Of a DNA stretch of 64,000 nt, positions 36,046-43,535 are shown piece by piece. The translations under genes and the position numbers were made by a program. Position 1 is the first letter of the stretch; the number at the start of each line of letters is the position of its first letter. The notes beneath the pieces were generated by a model. It made no database searches. It worked only from the letters and a program-made list of their open reading frames with translations, and was not told the origin of the DNA. Origin of the DNA: Flavobacterium sp. GSB-24 (GTDB taxonomy: Bacteria; Bacteroidota; Bacteroidia; Flavobacteriales; Flavobacteriaceae); contig NZ_AP027043.1 in assembly GCF_027924665.1 (NCBI RefSeq), positions 3,286,001 through 3,350,000 of the forward strand, read 5' to 3'.

Positions 36046-36513
36046 ATGGATCAAAAAATAATTTTACTGGCTGATGACGATATGGATGACACAGAAATGT
36101 TCTGTGAAGCATTAGCAGATATCGATGAAAGTATAATATGTCATTGCGCTGTGAATGGCAGCGATGCTTTGAGAATACTGGACGGATTGAAAGAACTTCC
36201 AAGTGTCATTTTTCTAGACTTAAACATGCCAATAATGAATGGATGGGATTGTCTTATGCACTTAAAATCAGATAGCCGTTATAAAGACATACACGTTATC
36301 ATGATCTCAACTTCATCCCATAAAAATGATCTTGAGACCGCATCAAAATTAGGTGCAGTTTGTTATTTTGTCAAACCAAATAGTTTTAGTGATTTAAAAC
36401 ACGTTCTCCGTTCCATTACTTCAAATATTGACAATGGACTTAAAGATGTAGTTGTAACTCTACAAGAAAATGGTTTTAAACATGTTTTTAATTGTGACGA
36501 TAATAATTTGTAA
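36046..36513 (+). CDS. Single-domain response regulator
   Basis: A 155-residue receiver. The ATG at 36046 is chosen because it starts directly at MDQKIILLADDDMDD and clears the kinase stop; a longer frame would overlap the kinase gene. Phospho-acceptor Asp is in VIFLDLNMP, with Ser/Thr in MISTSSHKN and Lys in FVKPNSF. No output domain. It is the probable partner of the multi-PAS kinase. Confidence 0.9.
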   Translation: MDQKIILLADDDMDDTEMFCEALADIDESIICHCAVNGSDALRILDGLKELPSVIFLDLNMPIMNGWDCLMHLKSDSRYKDIHVIMISTSSHKNDLETASKLGAVCYFVKPNSFSDLKHVLRSITSNIDNGLKDVVVTLQENGFKHVFNCDDNNL

Positions 36514-36541
36514 ATTTTAATATTTCCGTCACAAAATATAA

Positions 36542-36751
36542 TTAGCTCATTTGCTGTTCACTAGCTGCTGTGTCTAATTCAGTATTATCTAATTCGATAT
36601 CAGATTGGGTAGTAGTTTCAATTTTATCATCCCAATGTCCCCAATCTCCGCGATAAGATCTTGTGAATACCAATTCGTCATTGTCTCCTTTAGACAGAAT
36701 TGTAGTGCATATAAAGTTTCTTTTACTATTGTTGATTACGGGAGTTTCCAT
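36542..36751 (-). CDS. Small acidic hypothetical protein
   Basis: A 69-residue soluble protein of unknown family. It has a basic N-terminal half (SKRNFICTTILSKGDNDELV) with SYRGDWGHWDD and a Thr/Asp/Glu-rich tail. A minus-strand TACTTTTG -7 box at 36786-36779 is 28 nt from the start, supporting a real gene. Confidence 0.6.
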   Translation of the reverse strand: METPVINNSKRNFICTTILSKGDNDELVFTRSYRGDWGHWDDKIETTTQSDIELDNTELDTAASEQQMS

Positions 36752-36778
36752 GGCTGTAAAATATTAAGTTAAGTATGT

Positions 36779-36786
36779 CAAAAGTA
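36779..36786 (-). promoter_or_regulatory. -7 element TACTTTTG for the 69-residue gene
   Basis: Minus-strand TACTTTTG fits TAnnTTTG at a normal distance from the ATG at 36751. Confidence 0.45.
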
Positions 36787-36957
36787 AAAAGACCTAAGAC
36801 GAATTAGTTACATAATAATTGTAATTTGTTATCAAATTATCACATAACGTTCTTTTAATCAATAGTTTTATGTAAACTAAATCGCAATATTTTTATCCTC
36901 AAAATTAATTTAGATTATAAAAAACACTTTTAGTTAAAATAAATACAAAATAGTATG

Positions 36958-36965
36958 TATTTTTG
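36958..36965 (+). promoter_or_regulatory. -7 element TATTTTTG for the copper cluster
   Basis: TATTTTTG lies 25 nt before the TTG start of the first cluster gene. A clear -33 TTG is absent. Confidence 0.5.
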
Positions 36966-36989
36966 TTGCCAAAATAGAACAACAAGCAG

Positions 36990-37358
36990 TTGAAAAGGGT
37001 AATTATAATAGCACTTTCGATTTTAATCTTATCGCCATCATTTGGCGGCTTGTTCGTATATGCTTCATTTAAAATCAATCAGAAAGAAATAGCTAAAACA
37101 ATTTGTGTACAGCGTAAACTGGCATTTAATAGTTGTAATGGCCGATGCGAACTTCAAAAAAGCATCAAAAAATACTCTGATAACGAAAGAAAAATGCAGG
37201 ACAGCCTAAAAGACAAATTAGAGCTAATTTACGTTCAAAGCTCTCCAGAAATTAGCTTTGACATTGTTCCCGTTATTGAATCAAAAGAAAATACTTCTAC
37301 TTTATTCGAAAAGAAACCAATTTCGGCTTCTAATCTTACTTTTCACCCTCCAGTCTAG
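36990..37358 (+). CDS. Small secreted Cys-motif protein, copper-cluster paralogue 1
   Basis: A 122-residue protein starting at TTG; an in-frame TAG at 36975 and the absence of an ATG leave no other start. One N-terminal hydrophobic helix (3-26) serves as signal or anchor, then Cys39, Cys49 and Cys53 in CVQRKLAFNSCNGRC. The Lys-rich middle and the ending FHPPV recur in the paralogue at 40589, whose three Cys sit at the same residue numbers. Placement beside a copper receptor suggests metal binding or delivery in the periplasm. The function is not known to me. Confidence 0.78.
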   Translation: MKRVIIIALSILILSPSFGGLFVYASFKINQKEIAKTICVQRKLAFNSCNGRCELQKSIKKYSDNERKMQDSLKDKLELIYVQSSPEISFDIVPVIESKENTSTLFEKKPISASNLTFHPPV

Positions 37359-37675
37359 TTAACTAGATCAATATTTCAGTTTTAATTTTGTTTAGAAATT
37401 ATATCATTATTCATATTTAATGATATAAAACACTTGTGGTAGTATTTTTCATATGATATGAATTTACAATTGAGTTTTTAACGTACACGTACATCTGCAA
37501 ATATTATTTTCTACAGAAATCATTGATCTCTATTCAATAATTGAATAAATATACCCTGAAATGTATTATTTCAATTAAAAAACACATTCAAACTTCACAG
37601 CACTTCCGCTTTTTTGATTTTCGAAATCTGACTGCTTTATGCTGTGTTTTAAACAGTTTTCTAACATTCATTACA
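37359..37675. other. Intergenic leader before the copper-cluster lipoprotein
   Basis: No gene is apparent in 317 bases. An ATATCATTA / TAATGATAT hairpin (37401-37426) without a T tract is present, and GTACACGTAC lies near 37483. An in-frame extension of the next gene into this region encodes no signal peptide and was not accepted. Confidence 0.5.
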
Positions 37676-38599
37676 ATGAAATCTTTTAAATTTTTAGTCA
37701 TTGCACTATTGTGTGTAATTACTTCCTGTACAATCGATAAAACAGATTACGAAGCTGAAATAGGTTCTCAAGTTCCAGAATATTATGAATTTAAAGAAGC
37801 GGTTTCATTAACCAGCGGTCTTTATAAAATAAGTATTGAAGCTTTAAACGGAACATTTTATAAAGGGTATAATGAACTTCATTTGAAAATTACAAATACG
37901 CAGACCAATCAAAATGTAAGCGCATCTGAAGTAACTTTTTTACCAATCATGAGCAATACAGACGGAAGCAAAATGTCATGTCCGCATGAGTATAATCTGC
38001 AATACGATATGGCTAATAAATATTTCGCTGGATATTCTGTATTTACAAGTGAAAGCGCCGCAGCAAACAGCTGGAAATTGTATGTGAGTTTTACTGCCGA
38101 TAATCAGAAATATGAAGTGAATAAAGATATTTCGGTTGAAAAGCAAAGTAATAAAAACCTCAATATGACCACTTTTACAGGAAAAGATAACGAGCAATAT
38201 GTGATTGCATTAGTTTCGCCGCAAAAACCTACCGTTTCTGAAAATAAATTAGTCGCAGGTATTTACAAATACAATAAACCGGCTAATGCAGGTGGAACTT
38301 TTCCAGATCCTTCGCAATTTTCTTATTCAGAAGTGACTGGTTATACTTTAAAATTAGATCCAAGAATGCCAGAGCCTTCAATGGGAAATCATTCTTCGCC
38401 CAATAATCAGGATTTGACACAGCAAAATGATGGTTTATATCACGGAGTTGTGAATTATACGATGACGGGAAACTGGACTTTGAATTTAATAATGATGAAT
38501 CAAAATGGGTTGATCATAAAAGGAACTGTGGTTCCTACAGATTTTACGCCTGGAGTTGAAGGCGTGAAAAGTGAACTTTATATTGATACATTATTTTAA
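37676..38599 (+). CDS. Lipoprotein with two FixH/YtkA-like copper domains
   Basis: A 307-residue lipoprotein. The ATG at 37676 is chosen because it yields a short signal peptide with lipobox VITSC (Cys18); an earlier ATG would add 45 residues that do not look like a signal. Two Ig-like YtkA/FixH-type domains follow. The first (about 35-150) carries Met92, Met100 and the MSCPH group (to His104). The second (about 190-295) carries Met231, Met236 and His239 in DPRMPEPSMGNHSSPNN, a pattern typical of that fold and suited to Cu(I) binding. It sits 4 nt before the TonB receptor ATG. Confidence 0.82.
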   Translation: MKSFKFLVIALLCVITSCTIDKTDYEAEIGSQVPEYYEFKEAVSLTSGLYKISIEALNGTFYKGYNELHLKITNTQTNQNVSASEVTFLPIMSNTDGSKMSCPHEYNLQYDMANKYFAGYSVFTSESAAANSWKLYVSFTADNQKYEVNKDISVEKQSNKNLNMTTFTGKDNEQYVIALVSPQKPTVSENKLVAGIYKYNKPANAGGTFPDPSQFSYSEVTGYTLKLDPRMPEPSMGNHSSPNNQDLTQQNDGLYHGVVNYTMTGNWTLNLIMMNQNGLIIKGTVVPTDFTPGVEGVKSELYIDTLF

Positions 38600-38603
38600 A
38601 AAC

Positions 38604-40583
38604 ATGAAATATATAGTAATGTTACTTTTTTTAGGAATGTCTGTAACTGCTCAAAATGTGCACGTTCATCACGACAGCATAAAAAACTTAGAAGAAGTAC
38701 AAGTAAAAAACGCAGCCAAAAAGAAAATCGAGACCGAAATGAAAATGGCGGTTTCAGTTGACGAATTTTTGTCATCATCAGATAATATTAGTTTTATAAA
38801 ACGTGGGGCTTACGCGTGGGAACCGCTGCTCAATAATATGAGTTCCGAACGTTCTACCGTTACAATTGACGGAATGCACGTTTTTGGAGCTTGTACGGAT
38901 AAAATGGACCCAATAACGTCTTATGTAGAGAGTAATAATCTTTCTACCATTGACATAAAATCAGGGCAGGAAGGAAGCCTACACGGTGCAACTGTTGCGG
39001 GAAGTATAGATTTAAAAAGAAAAAGCACTCCTTTTGGTCTCGCTAAAAAGTGGAATGGAGTCTACCAAAGCGGATTCGAATTTAATAACAAACAGTTTTT
39101 TAATCTTGGAAATGTGGCTTATTCTGGAGAAAAATTTGTGGCAGAAGGAAGCATCTCTTATCGAAAAGCTGATGATTATTATGATGGAAATAATGATGAA
39201 GTCAAACATTCACAATATAAAAAATTCAACACCTCATTAGGTTTTGCTTATAAAACAACTGATTTATCCTCAGTAAGATTGGATGCGATTTTTGATATGG
39301 CAAAAGATGTTGGATATCCAGCGCTGCCAATGGATTTATCGCTTTCGCGTGCTCTTATCACATCGGCTTCTTATAAGCAATTATTTGAAGAAGGTTTAAT
39401 AAAAGTTGTAGATACAAAGATTTATTTCAACGCAATCGAGCATTATATGGATGACACCACTCGTCCAGAAAATCTAGTTCATATGGATATGCCGGGATGG
39501 AGCACGACTTATGGTCTGGTTTCTAAAGCCAATGCAAAAAAAGGTAGTTATTCTTCTGAAATACAGTTGAATGCCTACGATAATTTATCAATTGCAGAAA
39601 TGCGAATGTATCCGCAGGATCGAAGCAAAAGAACCATGTTTGCGTACAGCTGGCCGTGGGTAACAACTCGTTATGCAGGACTTTCGATGAATAATTCTTG
39701 GGATCTATCAGAGAAAAGCCAGGTAAATTTAGGAGGTTCTTTAGGCGTAAATTACAATTATTCCAAATATGTAGAATTCAACTGGATTTTTCATCCTGGA
39801 GCGCCTCAGGAAAAAACAAGATTCCTGCCTAGTTTACATGCAGGTTATAATCTGGATGTTGATCATTTTAATTTTTCTGTAGGAACAGGTTACGGACATC
39901 GAGCGCCTTCTGTTTCTGAAGGTTACGGTTACTATATCTACAATAGTTTTGACCGTTACGATTATATCGGAAATCCTAATTTGAAAAATGAGATTTCATA
40001 CGAAGGAAATGCAAGTGCAGGTTTTAAAAACGAAAGGTTAAGTATTCAAGGAAAAATAAATTACTTCTACATTGAAAATTACATCATTGGAAGGATTTTA
40101 AGCATGGGAAGTCCGATGAATTATCAGTCCGTTGGAGTAAAAGGTTATACTTCTTTAGACAATGCAACGCTTTTAAATATGTCCATGAATGCCAGTTATG
40201 ATATTTTACCGCATCTGCATTGGAAAGGAACGCTGACTTACGCACGCGGAATGGATGATAAAGGAGAAAATCTGCCTTTTATTCGTCCGTTGAGTTATCA
40301 GACTTCACTTCATTTTATGCATAAAAATTTCGGAATTCAAACTTCTGTAAATGGTGATTTTGAGCAGATTAATTACAGCCCGGAATACGGAGAAGACTTG
40401 ACATCTGCGTACACAATCTGGAATATTTCTGCCGATTATTCTTTTAAAATCAATAAAGTAAAAAGCGTTGTGCAGGTTGGAGCAGAAAATTTATTAAATG
40501 AATATTATAGCACTTATGCAGACTGGGGAAATATTCCGAGAATGGGGCGTAATGTTTTTACCTCTTTAAAATTCAATTTCTAA
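38604..40583 (+). CDS. OprC/NosA-type TonB-dependent copper receptor
   Basis: A 659-residue outer-membrane receptor: signal peptide (1-16, TAQ), plug domain about 25-140, then a 22-strand barrel ending in an aromatic residue (LKFNF). It lacks the N-terminal carboxypeptidase-like domain of SusC proteins. The copper ligands known from Pseudomonas OprC, CxxxM and HxM, appear as Cys97-x3-Met101 (GACTDKMDP) and His280-x-Met282 (EHYMDD). It therefore most likely imports copper. The ATG at 38604 follows the lipoprotein stop by 4 nt. Confidence 0.88.
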   Translation: MKYIVMLLFLGMSVTAQNVHVHHDSIKNLEEVQVKNAAKKKIETEMKMAVSVDEFLSSSDNISFIKRGAYAWEPLLNNMSSERSTVTIDGMHVFGACTDKMDPITSYVESNNLSTIDIKSGQEGSLHGATVAGSIDLKRKSTPFGLAKKWNGVYQSGFEFNNKQFFNLGNVAYSGEKFVAEGSISYRKADDYYDGNNDEVKHSQYKKFNTSLGFAYKTTDLSSVRLDAIFDMAKDVGYPALPMDLSLSRALITSASYKQLFEEGLIKVVDTKIYFNAIEHYMDDTTRPENLVHMDMPGWSTTYGLVSKANAKKGSYSSEIQLNAYDNLSIAEMRMYPQDRSKRTMFAYSWPWVTTRYAGLSMNNSWDLSEKSQVNLGGSLGVNYNYSKYVEFNWIFHPGAPQEKTRFLPSLHAGYNLDVDHFNFSVGTGYGHRAPSVSEGYGYYIYNSFDRYDYIGNPNLKNEISYEGNASAGFKNERLSIQGKINYFYIENYIIGRILSMGSPMNYQSVGVKGYTSLDNATLLNMSMNASYDILPHLHWKGTLTYARGMDDKGENLPFIRPLSYQTSLHFMHKNFGIQTSVNGDFEQINYSPEYGEDLTSAYTIWNISADYSFKINKVKSVVQVGAENLLNEYYSTYADWGNIPRMGRNVFTSLKFNF

Positions 40584-40588
40584 TAAAA

Positions 40589-40966
40589 ATGAAAAAAGTT
40601 TTTAGTTTCACAATGACAATGCTGTTTCTGCTGGTTTCTTTCCAGCAGGCATTGATTATTGTGCATTTTAAACTCAATCAGAAGAATATTGAACAAGAGT
40701 TTTGCGTCAACAAAGCCAAACCAGAATTACAATGTCACGGTAAATGTCATTTAAAGAAAGAATTAGAAAAATCAGAAAACACCGATTTAGAACTTACCAG
40801 TATCGGTAAGAAAATCGATATCACTTTAATATCTAATTTCCAATTTGCAGTCCCTGTTTTAAAACCTATAAATTCTAATGAGATATTGACTTATAAAGAA
40901 TTGGATTTAGTTGAGCCTTGTCTTGAAATTTTTGTACCGCCGCCTATTTTATTTGGTATTACCTAA
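40589..40966 (+). CDS. Small secreted Cys-motif protein, copper-cluster paralogue 2
   Basis: A 125-residue protein 5 nt after the receptor stop. A hydrophobic N-terminal helix (4-26), then Cys39, Cys49 and Cys53 in CVNKAKPELQCHGKC, followed by His54. It ends with VPPPILFGIT. It shares the HFKLNQKNI/ASFKINQKEI block and the exact Cys positions with the protein at 36990. Likely a periplasmic or membrane-anchored copper-site protein, by context only. Confidence 0.8.
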   Translation: MKKVFSFTMTMLFLLVSFQQALIIVHFKLNQKNIEQEFCVNKAKPELQCHGKCHLKKELEKSENTDLELTSIGKKIDITLISNFQFAVPVLKPINSNEILTYKELDLVEPCLEIFVPPPILFGIT

Positions 40967-41007
40967 TCTCATTAATAATAGAAATACAAAAATTAAATTA
41001 AAAAGAA

Positions 41008-41874
41008 ATGCAAAATTTTAAAAAATACTTATTATTATCAATCGCTTCATTGGCATTTGTATCGTGTTCAAGTGATGATGATAATCCTGTTGCAAACAAT
41101 GTAACGTTAGAATTCAATAACACTTTTAAGAATACGACTATTGTTTTAGGTGCTGCAACTTCAACTTCTGCAACGACAAATACTTCTGCGGCTGGGCAGG
41201 TACATCATTTTTCAGAATTAAAATATGTGATTAGTAATATCCGTCTTGTAAAAGATAATGGAGATGAAGTTCCATATAATGTAAATGATTTGGATAAAGG
41301 CGCAACAGTTATCGATCAATCAAAAACGGCAACATTAAATTATGTTTTGAGTAATGTGCCATCTGCAACTTATAAGCAGATTAAATTTGGTTTGGGTATT
41401 AAGCCAGAACAAAACACTTTAGACCAAGCAAGATTTCCAAATTTCTATGCTGCAGCTGGCGCTAACGATACCGCAATGATGTGGGAATGGGGAAGCGGCT
41501 ACCGTTTTACAAAAGTAGAAGGCTTTTATGATACTGATAATAAAACAATGTCTATTCACACAGGAAGTACTGTACAGGGAACTGCAGGCAGTTATACGCA
41601 AGGTGTAAATGCTTATAGAGATATTACTTTAAACTTGACAACAAATGCAGTTGTTGGAAGCAAAGCTCCGAAAATCAAAATTAAAGCTGATTTTGATAAA
41701 ATGTTAAGCGGAAAAACAAATACAATTACGCTATCTACTGGAACAGGAGATGCCGACAACGCAACTCCAAATATTCATACAGCTGCTCAAATGGTAAAAT
41801 TTGTTGATAATTTCGGAGGAAATGGTTCAAGCGATATTACAGGAATGTTTTCTGTTACAGGTGTAGAAAACTAA
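41008..41874 (+). CDS. MbnP-like copper-binding lipoprotein
   Basis: A 288-residue lipoprotein with lipobox AFVSC (Cys20). It matches the MbnP family: LEFNNTFKN near the start, HHFSELKYVISNIRLV (66-81), IKFGLGI (125-131) and MMWEWGSGYRFTKVEG (157-172). In methanotroph MbnP a Trp is converted to kynurenine by the partner MbnH and forms a Cu(I) site. Trp159 and Trp161 are the candidates here. Next gene is the di-heme partner, as expected. Confidence 0.85.
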   Translation: MQNFKKYLLLSIASLAFVSCSSDDDNPVANNVTLEFNNTFKNTTIVLGAATSTSATTNTSAAGQVHHFSELKYVISNIRLVKDNGDEVPYNVNDLDKGATVIDQSKTATLNYVLSNVPSATYKQIKFGLGIKPEQNTLDQARFPNFYAAAGANDTAMMWEWGSGYRFTKVEGFYDTDNKTMSIHTGSTVQGTAGSYTQGVNAYRDITLNLTTNAVVGSKAPKIKIKADFDKMLSGKTNTITLSTGTGDADNATPNIHTAAQMVKFVDNFGGNGSSDITGMFSVTGVEN

Positions 41875-41885
41875 AATCATATTTT

Positions 41886-41923
41886 CAGAACCGTCTTAAT
41901 TTAAGAATTGGCGGTTCTGTTTT
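41886..41923 (+). terminator. Hairpin between mbnP-like and mbnH-like genes
   Basis: The CAGAACCG (41886-41893) / CGGTTCTG (41912-41919) stem encloses a smaller TCTTAA/TTAAGA hairpin and is followed by TTTT. It probably reduces read-through from the lipoprotein gene into the peroxidase gene. Confidence 0.6.
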
Positions 41924-41935
41924 AAATTATTTATA

Positions 41936-42952
41936 ATGAAAAAAATAGCCGGCTTCATATCTCTATTATTATTGTTTGCGTCATGTAACAGCGATGATTC
42001 GGATATGATTTCTATTGATAATCCTGAAATTTCGCTGAATATTCCGTCTGGATTTCCAGAACTAAATAGTTTTGTAAGTCTAAACAAGCCGACTAAATAC
42101 GGTGTGGAATTAGGTGAAAAGCTTTTCTCAGAAAAAAAATTCAGCGCAGATAATACCATTTCCTGCTCAAGTTGTCATATTCAAGCAAATGCTTTTACAG
42201 ACCAGCATGCACAAGCAGTTGGAATTGAAGGCAGAATTGGACTTCGCAATACGCCATCCATTCAAAATTTGGCTTTTATGAAATTTTACAATTGGGATGG
42301 AAGTAAACTGCAGCTGGAAACGCAAACGTTAGTGCCTATTATAACGCACGAAGAAATGGATTCCTCTATTTTAGAAGTTATAGGTAAAATTAAAGATGAT
42401 GCCGTTTATAAAGATTTGTTCCAAAAAGCCTTTGGAGATGAGAGTATTACTCCTGAAAGGATCTATAAAAGTATTGCACAATTTGAATACACTTTAATTT
42501 CTGCTAACAGCAAATATGATAAAGTAAAACGAAATACGGCATCTTTTACAGAAAGCGAATTGCAGGGTTATCAAACCTTTCAGCAAAAATGCGCGAGTTG
42601 TCACAGTTCAGAATTGTTTACAGATCAGAGTTTTAGAAATATTGGTTTTCCTTTAAACACCGACACCAATGAAGCAGGGCGTGGCAGGGTTACTGGAATT
42701 GCTGCTGATTTTATGAGTTTTCGTGTGCCGACGTTAAGAAATATAGAATATACAGCTCCTTATGGAAGTTTTGGACAATTTGCAACTTTAGAATCTGTTT
42801 TGGATTATTTTGATAGTGGAGTGTTAGATGCAGAAAATTTAGATCCAATTTTTAAAGAAAATGGCAAACGAATTCCGCTTACAGAACAAGAAAAAATCAA
42901 TCTTATCGCTTTTATGAAAACCTTAAGTGATACTGATTTTGTTAAGAACTAA
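41936..42952 (+). CDS. Di-heme cytochrome c peroxidase, MbnH-like
   Basis: A 338-residue lipoprotein (lipobox LFASC, Cys17) of the bacterial di-heme peroxidase/MauG superfamily. Heme sites are Cys77-x2-Cys80-His81 (CSSCH) and Cys219-x2-Cys222-His223 (CASCH). Next to an MbnP-like gene it most likely acts as MbnH, oxidising a Trp of MbnP to kynurenine to build a copper site. A plain H2O2-reducing peroxidase is the alternative. Periplasmic, lipid-anchored. Confidence 0.87.
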   Translation: MKKIAGFISLLLLFASCNSDDSDMISIDNPEISLNIPSGFPELNSFVSLNKPTKYGVELGEKLFSEKKFSADNTISCSSCHIQANAFTDQHAQAVGIEGRIGLRNTPSIQNLAFMKFYNWDGSKLQLETQTLVPIITHEEMDSSILEVIGKIKDDAVYKDLFQKAFGDESITPERIYKSIAQFEYTLISANSKYDKVKRNTASFTESELQGYQTFQQKCASCHSSELFTDQSFRNIGFPLNTDTNEAGRGRVTGIAADFMSFRVPTLRNIEYTAPYGSFGQFATLESVLDYFDSGVLDAENLDPIFKENGKRIPLTEQEKINLIAFMKTLSDTDFVKN

Positions 42953-42978
42953 CTGCATTTAGATTTCGAAATGAACGA

Positions 42979-43010
42979 AAAAGCTAGACTGAAAAGTTTA
43001 GCTTTTTTTT
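42979..43010 (+). terminator. Terminator of the copper cluster
   Basis: AAAAGCTA (42979-42986) pairs with TAGCTTTT (42999-43006), followed by more T residues, 27 nt after the peroxidase stop. Confidence 0.8.
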
Positions 43011-43091
43011 ATTTAAATATTGAAAATCAATTATTTGTTTTGTTTTTTAATGCCTTTTTTTGTGCTGTAATTACTATGGTTTTCATATAAA

Positions 43092-43148
43092 AACTAATTT
43101 ATTAGTTAAAAAACTAAAGAATTAGTTTGTCTACTAATTAATTAGTAG
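43092..43148. promoter_or_regulatory. Cluster of three BlaI-type operators
   Basis: CTACTAATTAATTAGTAG at 43131-43148 is a perfect 18-bp palindrome. ACTAATttATTAGT (about 43093-43106) and AACTAAagaATTAGTT (about 43111-43127) lie just upstream. TACTA/TAGTA dyads of this kind are the usual BlaI/MecI binding sites, so the blaI-blaR operon is autoregulated. Confidence 0.75.
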
Positions 43149-43172
43149 TATCTTGCATCAAAATATTCAACC

Positions 43173-43535
43173 ATGATAAAATTAGCCAAAAGAGAAGAAC
43201 AGATCATGCAGGTTTTTTGGGATCTGAATAAAGCCTTTATAAGAGATATTATTCCATTGCTGCCAGATCCAAAGCCACATTACAATAGTGTAGCCACAAT
43301 TGTGAAGATACTTGCAGAAAAAGGATTTTTGAATTATGAAACTGCTGGAAATATGCATTGCTTTTTTCCAATAATCAGCAGGGAAGAATACCAGCAATTT
43401 GCTTTAAAGGATATCGTAAGTCAGTATTTTGATAATTCGTATCCGAGAATGCTAGCCTTTTTTGCAAAAGAACAAAAGCTTTCAGAAAAGGAGTTGGATG
43501 AAATCGTCAGCATCATTAAAAAAGAAAAAATATGA
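43173..43535 (+). CDS. BlaI/MecI-family transcriptional repressor
   Basis: A 120-residue winged-helix repressor: REEQIMQVFWDLNKAFIRDI, PKPHYNSVATIVKILAEKGF (recognition helix with Tyr/Asn/Ser) and a C-terminal dimerisation helix. BlaI proteins are cleaved when the cognate BlaR1 sensor is activated. Its TGA overlaps the ATG of the M56 gene by 4 nt, indicating translational coupling. It should bind the palindromes at 43092-43148. Confidence 0.93.
   Translation: MIKLAKREEQIMQVFWDLNKAFIRDIIPLLPDPKPHYNSVATIVKILAEKGFLNYETAGNMHCFFPIISREEYQQFALKDIVSQYFDNSYPRMLAFFAKEQKLSEKELDEIVSIIKKEKI

Noticed and set aside
37541..37675. N-terminal extension of the FixH-like lipoprotein
   Set aside because: The added 45 residues have no signal-peptide character and would bury the lipobox signal.
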